DNA of 40,707 nucleotides from a virus. Below the pieces are notes generated by a model. That model did no database searches. It had not been told where the DNA came from and saw nothing but the letters and a program-made list of their open reading frames with translations. The stretch lies in the IMG/VR virus record IMGVR_UViG_3300020410_000023, positions 1 to 40,707 of that record. One strand, written 5' to 3'. The position numbers and the translations under genes were made by a program. Below are positions 16,024-24,407 of the stretch, in pieces; position 1 is the stretch's first letter; each line of letters starts with the position of its first letter.

Positions 16024-17421
16024 ATGTCACTACAATCACTCCAAGAAAAGTGGGCACCCGTTCTAAATCACGAAGCTCTTCCAGGCATCGAGGATACTTA
16101 CAAGAAAGGCGTAGTCGCACAACTTCTTGAGAACCAAGAAATAGCATTAAAAGAAGAGGGTAACGTTCTTAACGAAACTCTTCAGACAGTTGGAACAGGT
16201 GGATTCGGTGCAGGTGCAACTGCAACAGGTCCAGTCGCAGGTTTCGACCCAGTATTAATTTCATTGATCAGAAGATCAATGCCTATGTTGATCGCTTACG
16301 ATATCGCAGGTGTTCAACCAATGACAGGTCCTACAGGACTTATCTTTGCAATGAGAACTGCTTACGGAGATGAGAGAAGTCCTGCTTCCTCAGACTTCAG
16401 AGAAGCATTCTTCAATGAGCCTAACGCAGGTTTCTCTGGTGCAGGTGGAACAGGTCTATCAAACTATGACCCAACAGCATCAGGTTCTGCAGTTAACGAC
16501 GCTGAAGGAGCAAATCCAGGTGTTCTTAATGACTCATCACCAGGTACCTACGAGGTAACAGGCGATGCAACAGGCATGAACACAACTACTGCTGAAGCAT
16601 TAGATGACTCAAGTGCATCTACAGCATTCAGAGAGATGGGTTTCTCAATCGAGAAAGTAACTGTTACAGCGAAATCTCGTGCTTTGAAAGCTGAGTACAG
16701 TATTGAGCTTGCTCAAGACTTGAAAGCAATTCATGGTCTAGATGCCGAGCAAGAGTTAAGCAACATTCTCTCAACAGAGATCCTTGCTGAAATCAACAGA
16801 GAAGTTGTTAGAACTATCTACACTAACGCTGTTGCAGGTGCTCAAAACAATACTGCTAACGCAGGTATCTTCGACCTTGACGTTGACTCAAATGGAAGAT
16901 GGTCAGTTGAGAAGTTCAAAGGACTTCTATTCCAGATCGAACGAGATGCTAACGCTATCGGTCAGCAAACTCGTCGCGGGAAGGGCAACATCCTAATCTG
17001 TTCTGCAGATGTGGCTTCTGCTCTTGGTATGGCAGGTGTTCTAGATTACGCTCCTGCTCTTAATGGTAACAACGCATTAACAGGTGTAGACGATACTTCT
17101 TCTACTCTAGTTGGAACATTAAACGGACGCATTAAGGTCTATGTTGATCCTTACTCTGCTAACGTTGCTGACAAGCACTTCTATGTTTCTGGATACAAAG
17201 GTACTTCACCTTATGACGCAGGATTATTCTACTGCCCATACGTTCCATTACAGCAAGTCAGAGCAATCAACCCAAATACCTTCCAGCCCAAGATTGGCTT
17301 TAAGACAAGATACGGTATGGTTTCTAACCCATTCGCACAAGGTCTTACACAAGGTAGTGGTGCTCTTACAGCGAACACAAACAAGTACTACAGAAGAGTA
17401 CAAGTTGCAAACATCATGTAA
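16024..17421 (+). CDS. gp23: Major capsid protein gp23
   Basis: This 465-residue protein is the HK97-fold capsid subunit. Diagnostic segments are PLIFAMRTAYGDE-like (LIFAMRTAYG), EMGFSIEKVTVTAKSRALKA and EYSIELAQDLKAIHGLDAE. A gp21 cleavage site of the T4 type (L/I-x-E) may be LNE at residues 49-51, leaving a mature protein from about residue 52; this is an inference. AAGGAG ahead of the ATG is a strong ribosome binding site. A UUCG terminator follows. It is shorter than T4 gp23 (521 aa), as in other cyanomyoviruses. Confidence 0.97.
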   Translation: MSLQSLQEKWAPVLNHEALPGIEDTYKKGVVAQLLENQEIALKEEGNVLNETLQTVGTGGFGAGATATGPVAGFDPVLISLIRRSMPMLIAYDIAGVQPMTGPTGLIFAMRTAYGDERSPASSDFREAFFNEPNAGFSGAGGTGLSNYDPTASGSAVNDAEGANPGVLNDSSPGTYEVTGDATGMNTTTAEALDDSSASTAFREMGFSIEKVTVTAKSRALKAEYSIELAQDLKAIHGLDAEQELSNILSTEILAEINREVVRTIYTNAVAGAQNNTANAGIFDLDVDSNGRWSVEKFKGLLFQIERDANAIGQQTRRGKGNILICSADVASALGMAGVLDYAPALNGNNALTGVDDTSSTLVGTLNGRIKVYVDPYSANVADKHFYVSGYKGTSPYDAGLFYCPYVPLQQVRAINPNTFQPKIGFKTRYGMVSNPFAQGLTQGSGALTANTNKYYRRVQVANIM

Positions 17422-17440
17422 TTCAAATTACATATTTCCA

Positions 17441-17465
17441 AAGAGACCTTCGGGTCTCTTTTTTA
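17441..17465 (+). terminator. Rho-independent terminator after gene 23
   Basis: A perfect 8-bp stem (AAGAGACC / GGTCTCTT) with a UUCG loop is followed by a T-rich tract. It starts 19 bases after the gp23 stop and precedes the gene 3 late promoter. The design matches the terminator after gene 18. Confidence 0.93.
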
Positions 17466-17470
17466 TTGTT

Positions 17471-17478
17471 CATAAATA
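17471..17478 (+). promoter_or_regulatory. Late promoter variant CATAAATA for gene 3
   Basis: CATAAATA lies 13 bases before the gp3 ATG, directly behind the gene 23 terminator. It differs from the T4 consensus only at the first base. Confidence 0.55.
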
Positions 17479-17491
17479 ATTAAAAAGTTTA

Positions 17492-18040
17492 ATGGCAAAC
17501 TGGTATAAAGAACAGCTTACGAACAAGAACTTTTTGTCTCCAATAGGATTTGTATTTCTATTAGATAAGGCAAGGAAGACTTCTTTCCTATGTCAGAAAG
17601 CAAACCTACCTACAATGGTATTAGGTGATGTCAATATTCCTACAGCAGGTTTCGTTCCTATTCCTGTAGAAGGTAATATACAGTATCAAGATTTAAGTAT
17701 TGAGTTTATAGTTGACGAAGATTTAAGAAATTATATGGAACTCCATAACTGGATGAGAGCATTAGGAACACCTCAAAGTCGTGGAGAAAGAAATCAATGG
17801 CAAGTACAATGGGAAGATCATCCTACAGAAGATGGTAGATTCTCAGATGCTACTCTACAGGTATTGAACAATAACAACCTTGCTAATTTTGATATAGTAT
17901 TTAAGTCACTATTTCCTACATCATTAAGTTCTCTACCATTTGATGTCACATCTGGTGACAATAACTACCTAACTGCTACCGCAACATTTAGATACATATT
18001 ATATGAAATCAGAAATGTCAACACCACCGACAGACGTTGA
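17492..18040 (+). CDS. gp3: Tail completion / tube terminator protein gp3
   Basis: This 182-residue protein matches the cyanomyovirus gp3, which caps the tail tube and stops its elongation. The N-terminus (MANWYKEQLTNKNFLSPIGF) and the tube-like segment (IQYQDLSIEFIVDEDLRNYM) fit; the size is close to T4 gp3 (176 aa). Position directly after gene 23 is the normal cyanomyovirus arrangement. The stop overlaps the next ATG by one base (TGATG). Confidence 0.88.
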   Translation: MANWYKEQLTNKNFLSPIGFVFLLDKARKTSFLCQKANLPTMVLGDVNIPTAGFVPIPVEGNIQYQDLSIEFIVDEDLRNYMELHNWMRALGTPQSRGERNQWQVQWEDHPTEDGRFSDATLQVLNNNNLANFDIVFKSLFPTSLSSLPFDVTSGDNNYLTATATFRYILYEIRNVNTTDRR

Positions 18041-18459
18041 TGCCCAAAATAAAGTTTGAAAAAACATTGCTTATCGGATCAGGTAAAATTACTTGGTATC
18101 AGAAGGCAGAAAGGTGGGTAAGAAGAAAATTTAAGAATCCTTTTACGCAGCATCTCCTATTAGGTATTATCAAATACTTGCAAACGCAATGGATTAATGC
18201 TAAGATATATAATACTATGAAGGATGTCGATGCAGACATTGAAAAAATCCAATCCCAATGGGAAAAAAATGACCAACAAACAAGACACAACATCGTGGAG
18301 ACAGGAGTATTTGGAGATGAAGGCTGGTCTATCCAAATCACAAATCCGATTGTTGAAAGAGGGACCTCAGCAACTAGCACAGGCATGGTTACTGGGAGCG
18401 ATGCATCAGGACTACGACAGGATGAAGGGGATCAAGAGGAATTACCCGAAAGAAAATAA
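18040..18459 (+). CDS. Conserved hypothetical protein overlapping the next gene
   Basis: This 139-residue protein begins MPKIKFEKTLLIGSGKI at ATG 18040, which shares a base with the gp3 stop. The first half is basic and helical (WYQKAERWVRRKFKNPFTQH, IYNTMKDVDADIEKIQSQWE). The second half, from about residue 77, lies in a region also read in another frame by the following gene. It remains rich in G-starting codons, as real coding frames are. No signal peptide, membrane segment or known motif. Function unknown. It may form a translational pair with the 18269 gene. Confidence 0.65.
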   Translation: MPKIKFEKTLLIGSGKITWYQKAERWVRRKFKNPFTQHLLLGIIKYLQTQWINAKIYNTMKDVDADIEKIQSQWEKNDQQTRHNIVETGVFGDEGWSIQITNPIVERGTSATSTGMVTGSDASGLRQDEGDQEELPERK

Positions 18460-18520
18460 AGGACAAATGCAATCCTCATTGAAGGAATATCTACAAAGTC
18501 AAAAAGATCAAGGCATTTAA
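18269..18520 (+). CDS. Small conserved protein between gene 3 and uvsY
   Basis: This 83-residue charged helical protein starts at ATG 18269 (MTNKQDTTSWRQEYLEMKAG) after a GGGA element. It contains a well-formed helix-rich core (LSKSQIRLLKEGPQQLAQAW, MHQDYDRMKGIKRNY). The frame is open to an earlier ATG at 18224, but that adds residues unlike the rest. It overlaps the previous gene by 191 bases out of phase and stops two bases before uvsY. A role near recombination or packaging is only suggested by position. Confidence 0.7.
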   Translation: MTNKQDTTSWRQEYLEMKAGLSKSQIRLLKEGPQQLAQAWLLGAMHQDYDRMKGIKRNYPKENKGQMQSSLKEYLQSQKDQGI

Positions 18521-18522
18521 TT

Positions 18523-18951
18523 ATGAATCTAGAGGCATTACAGGAACAGTGGAAATCTGATTCTGTTATTGATCCTGAGAAATATGGTGAGGAGTCTACT
18601 AGGATTCCTCAACTTCACTTGCGGTACATGGAAATATACAACACGTATGCCTTGATGAAGAAAGAAAGACAGAGTGAATATAGAAAGATGGTAAGGGAAA
18701 AATGGATATACTATAAAGGTAAAGCACCTGCACAAAAATATAAAGAACTTCCTTTTGACTTTAAACTTATGACTAAGGAGGAAGTCAATATGTTCATCGA
18801 GTCTGACGATGACATACAAAAATTACAATTAAAAATAGACTATATAGATCAAGTGCTCTTCTTTTTAGATGGTGTCTTGAAGCAAATTGGAAGTCGTAAC
18901 TTTCAAATCAAAAATGCTATTGAGTGGGAGAGGTTTCAAAGTGGCATGTGA
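18523..18951 (+). CDS. uvsY: UvsY recombination mediator
   Basis: This 142-residue protein matches T4 UvsY (137 aa), which loads UvsX recombinase on ssDNA coated with gp32. Similarity is plain at the N-terminus (MNLEALQEQWKSDSVIDPEK against the T4 LEDLQ pattern) and at the C-terminus (FLDGVLKQIGSRNFQIKNAI, then the ending ERFQSGM). It is basic and helical. It lies directly before uvsW, as in T4. Confidence 0.93.
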   Translation: MNLEALQEQWKSDSVIDPEKYGEESTRIPQLHLRYMEIYNTYALMKKERQSEYRKMVREKWIYYKGKAPAQKYKELPFDFKLMTKEEVNMFIESDDDIQKLQLKIDYIDQVLFFLDGVLKQIGSRNFQIKNAIEWERFQSGM

Positions 18952-18954
18952 TCT

Positions 18955-20409
18955 ATGGATCTTACAATCCGAAAGAAGAATGAAGTATATTTAAAAGTTG
19001 ACGCTGAACCATCTACCCATCAAGAACTAGCAGATTTTTTTACCTTTGAGGTTGACAATGCAAAGTATATGCAGAAGAACCGAAGGTATAAAGGTTGGGA
19101 TGGGAAAGTAAGATTATATTCTCCTGCTACTGGGGAGATATACTGCGGTCTATATTCATATCTAATAGATTGGTGTCAGAAAAAGAAGTATTCATATCAT
19201 ACTGAAAAGCACGAACATTTTGGTCTCCCTTTGGAAGAGAACGATCTAATAACTCCTGAGGCTGTAACTGGCTTCGTTCGGGCACTTTCTCTTCCTGTAA
19301 AAGTACGCGATTACCAACTGAAAGCAATATACGAATGCCTGAGATACAACAGACGAGTCCTATTGTCGCCAACTGCCAGTGGGAAATCCTTGATGATCTA
19401 TTCATTGGTTAGGTTTCATGTAAATGTTGATCGTCCAGTTCTTATTGTAGTTCCTACTACTTCTCTTGTAGAACAAATGTATAAAGACTTTGAGGAGTAT
19501 GGATGGAAAGCATCAGCATACTGTCATAAGATATACGGTGGAGAAGAAAAATATACAGATAAACCAGTTGTAATTACTACTTGGCAATCCATATACAAGG
19601 AACCACGTAAATGGTTTGAACGCTTTGATGTTATTATAGGCGATGAAGCACATTTATTCAAGGCTAAATCTCTAACAAGATTAATGTCTAAGTTACATGA
19701 CTGTAAGTATAGGTATGGTTTTACTGGGACACTGGATGGAACTAACGTAAATCAATTAGTATTAGAAGGTGTTTTTGGTAAATGTTCTAAAGTAACTAAG
19801 ACTGAAACACTGATGAAGAAAGGACATCTTGCTCAGTTAAAAATAAAAATTTTATTGTTGAAACATGAAGAGAAACTATTTGAAGGATATCAAGATGAGA
19901 TAGAGTACCTGACCGAACATGAAAACCGTAATAAATTTATCCGAAATCTAGCGTGTGACCTAGAAGGTAATACACTAGTGCTCTTTAATTACGTAGAAAA
20001 ACATGGTCTACCTTTACATGAATTGATAAATAGCTATACAGATAAGTCTGTATACTTAGTTCATGGTGGTGTTGAGACAGAAGATAGAGAAGAGATTAGA
20101 TGGTTGACTGAAAGGTCTAGCAATTCTATTATCGTTGCATCGTTAGGAACATTCTCTACTGGTATCAATATCAAAAACCTACACAATGTTATTTTTGCAT
20201 CACCTTCTAAATCAAGAATACGTAACCTTCAGTCGATAGGTCGTGTATTGAGGAAGGGAGAGAATAAATCGAAAGCAACTCTTTATGATATAGCTGATGA
20301 CATTTCTACGGATACAGGAAAGAACTATACTCTCCGACATCTGTATGAAAGGATCAAAATATATAATGAAGAGAACTTTAATTATGAAGTTGTAGAAATT
20401 ACTATCTAA
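18955..20409 (+). CDS. uvsW: UvsW DNA/RNA helicase
   Basis: This 484-residue superfamily 2 helicase unwinds R-loops and branched DNA and helps the switch from origin-dependent to recombination-dependent replication. Motifs: Walker A SPTASGKS at 138-145, Walker B DEAH at 230-233, motif III FTGTL at 256-260, and motif VI QSIGRVLRKG at 426-435. The N-terminal DNA-binding part (residues 1-110) carries the YKGWDGKVRLY element of the family. It starts three bases after uvsY and ends one base before the next gene. Confidence 0.96.
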   Translation: MDLTIRKKNEVYLKVDAEPSTHQELADFFTFEVDNAKYMQKNRRYKGWDGKVRLYSPATGEIYCGLYSYLIDWCQKKKYSYHTEKHEHFGLPLEENDLITPEAVTGFVRALSLPVKVRDYQLKAIYECLRYNRRVLLSPTASGKSLMIYSLVRFHVNVDRPVLIVVPTTSLVEQMYKDFEEYGWKASAYCHKIYGGEEKYTDKPVVITTWQSIYKEPRKWFERFDVIIGDEAHLFKAKSLTRLMSKLHDCKYRYGFTGTLDGTNVNQLVLEGVFGKCSKVTKTETLMKKGHLAQLKIKILLLKHEEKLFEGYQDEIEYLTEHENRNKFIRNLACDLEGNTLVLFNYVEKHGLPLHELINSYTDKSVYLVHGGVETEDREEIRWLTERSSNSIIVASLGTFSTGINIKNLHNVIFASPSKSRIRNLQSIGRVLRKGENKSKATLYDIADDISTDTGKNYTLRHLYERIKIYNEENFNYEVVEITI

Positions 20410-20410
20410 C

Positions 20411-20854
20411 ATGGCAATCAATTACGCAAAGCATGAAGAGGAGTTCTACGGAGTTTTCAAACTCGTGAGTGGAGAGGAAGTACTTGGTCGAGCAGTTTTA
20501 ACAGAAGATCAAGGAGAGTCTCTAGTTTTTATTCAAGAACCAGTTTGTATACAATTCATAGACAAAGAAATAAATGAAAAGAAACTAGCACGTGCTATTG
20601 GGTTTTCCAAATGGCAACAGTTATCTGATGAAGATTTTTATATTATAAGAGAGAAAGATATTATTACTGTTTCATCTATGAATAAAGAAGTTATTTTCAT
20701 GTATGAAGCATACGTCCACGGTGCCGACGGTTTTGGGAAACCTAGACCACAAATGAAAACAGACCTCAGTAAAACTTCTGGTTACGTAGGTAGGATTGAT
20801 GAGGCAAGAAAGAAGTTTGAAAAGATCTTTAAAGACTCTACAGAATCCCCTTGA
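20411..20854 (+). CDS. Conserved cyanophage protein, possible Sm-like fold
   Basis: This 147-residue protein has an N-terminal segment (FYGVFKLVSGEEVLGRAVLT followed by ESLVFIQEPVCIQF) with the beta-strand pattern of Sm/LSm-like domains, in which a 'KL-x-SGEE-x-x-G' strand turn recurs. The rest is acidic or basic helix with no catalytic motif. The fold is an inference from pattern. It follows uvsW without a gap and is the last gene before the gene 55 promoter. Confidence 0.6.
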   Translation: MAINYAKHEEEFYGVFKLVSGEEVLGRAVLTEDQGESLVFIQEPVCIQFIDKEINEKKLARAIGFSKWQQLSDEDFYIIREKDIITVSSMNKEVIFMYEAYVHGADGFGKPRPQMKTDLSKTSGYVGRIDEARKKFEKIFKDSTESP

Positions 20855-20881
20855 ACCCTTACATGGTTATTGTAGTGGTAT

Positions 20882-20910
20882 TTGACACCTTTGTCAAGCC
20901 CTGCTATAAT
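20882..20910 (+). promoter_or_regulatory. Sigma70-type promoter of gene 55 with dyad over the -35
   Basis: TTGACA (20882-20887), a 17-base spacer and TATAAT (20905-20910) give a perfect consensus promoter 24 bases before the gp55 ATG. TTGACA is also the left half of an inverted repeat (TTGACA-CCTT-TGTCAA, 20882-20897). A GGAGGA ribosome binding site follows at 20923-20928. It would be read by host polymerase before the late switch and drive 55, 47, DUF3110 and 46. Confidence 0.9.
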
Positions 20911-20933
20911 AAATCTATTGTCGGAGGACAAAT

Positions 20934-21407
20934 ATGAGGAAGGCGAATCCCAAAAAGAAGCAGCACTACGTTGATAACGCTGAGTTTTTAAACCAGATTA
21001 TCAAATATAAAAGAAAAGTCAAGGAAGCGGAAGAATCTGGCAAAGCCAAACCCCGCGTGAACAATTATATAGGAGGGTGTTTTTTAAAGATAGCTACCCA
21101 CCTATCGTACAGACCGAACTTCATCAACTACATGTATAAAGATGACATGGTATGTGATGGGATAGAGAACTGTATCCAATACATTGATAACTTTGATCCA
21201 GAAAAATCTAGAAATCCTTTTGCCTATTTTACACAGATAGTTTACTATGCCTTCCTTCGTAGAATTGCCAAAGAGAAAAGACAGATGGATATAAAGGAAA
21301 AGATATTAGAGAAGTCTGGTTACGAACATGTATTCTCAGTTGACGGAGAAGCAAGTGCAGACTATAATCAAATTAAGTCTCGTGTGGAGATGAATACTAA
21401 ACGATGA
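20934..21407 (+). CDS. gp55: Late-transcription sigma factor gp55
   Basis: This 157-residue protein matches T4 gp55 (185 aa), a minimal sigma factor that makes host RNA polymerase read TATAAATA promoters. The region DGIENCIQYIDNFDPEKSRN followed by PFAYFTQIVYYAFLRRIAKE corresponds to the sigma region 2 core in T4 gp55 ([20 protein letters not shown]-like). It has its own consensus sigma70 promoter, which fits expression before late genes. It overlaps gene 47 by four bases (ATGA). Confidence 0.95.
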   Translation: MRKANPKKKQHYVDNAEFLNQIIKYKRKVKEAEESGKAKPRVNNYIGGCFLKIATHLSYRPNFINYMYKDDMVCDGIENCIQYIDNFDPEKSRNPFAYFTQIVYYAFLRRIAKEKRQMDIKEKILEKSGYEHVFSVDGEASADYNQIKSRVEMNTKR

Positions 21408-22438
21408 AGATATTATTAATAACTGATCAACACTTTGGTGTTCGTAATGACAACGTGTACTTTATAGAACATTATAAAAAATTCTATGGTCAAATAGTCA
21501 TACCATTTATAGAAAAACTTGGTATCAAAGAGATTATTAATCTAGGTGACACGTTTGATAAACGTAGATCAATAAACTATATGTCTCTTGATGAAGCAAA
21601 GTCAATGTGGTTTGATCCTATTACAGAACTAGGATGTCATATGACTAGTCTAGTAGGTAACCATGACATATATTATAAGAATACACTTAGGATAAATGCT
21701 CCAACAGAACTATTAGGAGAGTACGAAAACTTTGATACAGTAGATAAACCAACTACTCTTAACTATGATGGGTTAGATATCCTTATGCTACCTTGGATAT
21801 GTGAAGATAACTATGATAAAACTCTTAGAGTAATTACTGAGAGTGAAGCACCTGTGTGTATGGGTCATCTAGAACTCAATGGTTTTGAAGCACATCCTGG
21901 TCATGTAATGCAGACAGGAACTGACATGTATATATTCCAGAAATTTAAAAAGGTATTTTCTGGACACTATCATACTAAATCTAATATGGATAATTGTTAT
22001 TATCTTGGCAACCCTTACCAATTATACTGGAGTGATTATGGAGCAAGAAGAGGATTCCATGTCTTCGACACAGAAACTTTACGAACTACTTTTTACAGAA
22101 ATCCCTTTGACACTTTTCATAAGTTGTATTATAATAATAAATTGGAGCCATTGGATGAGAAAAGTCTGGAAGGAACATTCGTCAAACTCATAGTAGAAGA
22201 CAAAGGTGACTATGCTAGATTCGATTACAATGTGCGAAAACTTCAAGATATAGGTCTTGCAGATCTTAAAATTGTAGAAGACCTTAGTGTCAATCTTGAG
22301 GAAGGTGATGCTACCATAGAAACTGAAGACACTTTAACTTTACTTGATAACTACATAGATGAAATAGATATCAAAGTAAATAAAGATAATGTCAAATCAG
22401 TTATGAGATCACTTTACATGGAGGCAGCAGAACTATAG
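21404..22438 (+). CDS. gp47: Recombination nuclease subunit gp47 (SbcD/Mre11-like)
   Basis: This 344-residue metallophosphoesterase pairs with gp46 to resect DNA ends for recombination-dependent replication. Metal-binding motifs are DQHFG (8-12), GDTFDKRR (48-55), GNHD (85-88), the later GHLELNG, and SGHYHTKS near residue 187. The length is close to T4 gp47 (339 aa). It starts inside the gp55 stop, and its stop shares its last base with the GTG start of the next gene. Confidence 0.96.
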   Translation: MKILLITDQHFGVRNDNVYFIEHYKKFYGQIVIPFIEKLGIKEIINLGDTFDKRRSINYMSLDEAKSMWFDPITELGCHMTSLVGNHDIYYKNTLRINAPTELLGEYENFDTVDKPTTLNYDGLDILMLPWICEDNYDKTLRVITESEAPVCMGHLELNGFEAHPGHVMQTGTDMYIFQKFKKVFSGHYHTKSNMDNCYYLGNPYQLYWSDYGARRGFHVFDTETLRTTFYRNPFDTFHKLYYNNKLEPLDEKSLEGTFVKLIVEDKGDYARFDYNVRKLQDIGLADLKIVEDLSVNLEEGDATIETEDTLTLLDNYIDEIDIKVNKDNVKSVMRSLYMEAAEL

Positions 22439-22689
22439 TGTTCGTATTGACAACTGGAAAAAAAGGTGGTGTATGGTCTGTTATGAATGACAAGAACAAA
22501 AAGACTGTACATTGTTTTGAAGAAAGAGAAGATGCTGAAAGGTATCTCTATCTTCTTGAAGCAGATGACGTTACAGACTTAACAGTCATGGAAGTTGATC
22601 CAGATATAGTTGCCCTAAACTGTGACAATTTTGGTTATAATTATACTATTGTCACTCCAGATGATTTTATAGTTCCCCCTAAAAAATGA
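22438..22689 (+). CDS. DUF3110 family protein
   Basis: This 83-residue protein matches the DUF3110 pattern known from cyanobacteria and plastid-bearing eukaryotes: MFVLTTGKKGGVWSV, then CFEEREDAERYLYLLEADDV, then an acidic 'EVDP' stretch and a final IVPP. The start is GTG at 22438, overlapping the gp47 stop (TAGTG); it fits the family N-terminus better than the internal ATG at 22483. The molecular function of DUF3110 is not known to me. It sits between the two nuclease subunit genes, overlapping gene 46 by four bases. Confidence 0.75.
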   Translation: MFVLTTGKKGGVWSVMNDKNKKTVHCFEEREDAERYLYLLEADDVTDLTVMEVDPDIVALNCDNFGYNYTIVTPDDFIVPPKK

Positions 22690-24407
22690 TTACATTTGAA
22701 ACTTTGAAGTGGAAGAACTTTCTTTCCACAGGTGATCAGTGGATTGAGATGAACCTCAATACAACTACATCTACATTAATCGTAGGTGCAAATGGTGCAG
22801 GTAAATCTACTATGTTAGATGCATTGACATTTGCTTTGTTTAACAAACCGTTTAGGAAAATTTCTAAAGGTCAACTGGTAAATAGTATCAACGAAAAAGG
22901 AACTAAAGTCGAACTGACATTTACTATAGGGAGGGATGAGTACCGTGTATTCAGAGGAATTAAACCTACTACGTTCGAGGTTTATAGGAACAATAAGTCA
23001 CTTGATCAGGATGCTGCAACTAAAGACATGCAGAAATACCTCGAACAAAGCATTCTCAAACTCAACTTCAAGTCCTTTACACAAGTCGTCATCTTGGGTT
23101 CATCCACATTTGTCCCCTTCATGCAACTCAAAGCACCTCACAGGAGAGAAGTTATCGAAGATCTACTCGACATCCAGATCTTCTCACAAATGAATCAACT
23201 CCTTAAGGATAGAGTTCGTGCTGCTAATATAAAAGATAAAGACTGCACACATATGGTAATGTTGGCAGAAGAGAAAGTAACATCACAAGAGAAGTTAATC
23301 GACTCATTGAAAGAAGTTAATGATGAATTAAAAGAAACTCAACTAAAGAAATTAAATACAAAGAACCTCCAGATCTTAGATATATGCAAGGACAAAGAGG
23401 AGATTGAAAAACAATTAGAAACATCAAAGGACGTATTAAAAGACTTTGATAGTCATAAGAAATCACTACAAGAGTTAAGGTCTACTGAATCTGATATCAA
23501 ATCAGAACTAAGGAGAGTCACTAAAGAAACAAAATTCTTTAAGAACAATGATACATGCCCTACATGTACTCAGGTTATCAATCCAGATTTTAAAAAGGAT
23601 AAGGTAGATATTCTAACAAAGGATGGTGTATCTCTTACAAAGAAAACAAACGAATTTAAAGAACAGATTTCTACTCTTGTAGAAACTATACAGGAACTAG
23701 AAACTATATCTGAAGAGGTATATCAACTTCGTAGTCAGGTATCATCTTATGATAGAGACATTATTCGTTTAGAAAAAGATGTACTTACTATTGAAAAGGA
23801 ATTAGATAAGTTAGCACATGATACTCCTAACATTGATAAGGAGAATCATATACTAAAGTCTCTTGAATCAGATCTAGAAGATGTCAGAGACAAGTGTGGT
23901 AAGGTATCAGAAGAACTAGATGAGTTCAAAGTCGTTGCTAATTTACTGAGAGACTCTGGTATCAAAGCAAAAATTATTAGAAAGTATGTGCCTGTATTCA
24001 ATACATTGATTAATAAATATCTGCACAGTATGGATACCTACTTTAACTTTACTCTTGATGAAGAGTTTAATGAAGTTATTAAGAGTAGGTTTAGAGATGA
24101 GTTTAGTTACTCATCATTCTCAGAAGGTGAGAAACAAAAGATTGACTTAGCACTTCTCTTTACTTGGAGAGAGGTAGCACGTATGAAGAACTCAGCAGCA
24201 ACTAATCTGTTGATTCTTGATGAAGTATTTGATAGTTCTCTTGATGCTGCTGCAACAAATGATCTAATCAGTATACTTTTAAAACTAGGTGCTGACACAA
24301 ATTTATTTGTGATATCACATAAAGGTGAAATTCTTATGGATAAATTCAAACGAACTTTATCCTTTGAAAAGATAAATGATTTTAGTAAAATGGTGGATGA
24401 TGCTTAA
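22686..24407 (+). CDS. gp46: Recombination nuclease subunit gp46 (SbcC/Rad50-like)
   Basis: This 573-residue SMC-type ATPase partners gp47. Walker A GANGAGKST is at 34-42, the zinc-hook-like CPTC at 291-294 between two coiled-coil arms (about 180-290 and 310-420), the ABC signature SSFSEGEKQ at 476-484 and Walker B LLILDEVFD at 508-516. The size matches T4 gp46 (560 aa). It is translationally coupled to the DUF3110 gene and overlaps the next membrane-protein gene by eight bases. Confidence 0.96.
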   Translation: MITFETLKWKNFLSTGDQWIEMNLNTTTSTLIVGANGAGKSTMLDALTFALFNKPFRKISKGQLVNSINEKGTKVELTFTIGRDEYRVFRGIKPTTFEVYRNNKSLDQDAATKDMQKYLEQSILKLNFKSFTQVVILGSSTFVPFMQLKAPHRREVIEDLLDIQIFSQMNQLLKDRVRAANIKDKDCTHMVMLAEEKVTSQEKLIDSLKEVNDELKETQLKKLNTKNLQILDICKDKEEIEKQLETSKDVLKDFDSHKKSLQELRSTESDIKSELRRVTKETKFFKNNDTCPTCTQVINPDFKKDKVDILTKDGVSLTKKTNEFKEQISTLVETIQELETISEEVYQLRSQVSSYDRDIIRLEKDVLTIEKELDKLAHDTPNIDKENHILKSLESDLEDVRDKCGKVSEELDEFKVVANLLRDSGIKAKIIRKYVPVFNTLINKYLHSMDTYFNFTLDEEFNEVIKSRFRDEFSYSSFSEGEKQKIDLALLFTWREVARMKNSAATNLLILDEVFDSSLDAAATNDLISILLKLGADTNLFVISHKGEILMDKFKRTLSFEKINDFSKMVDDA

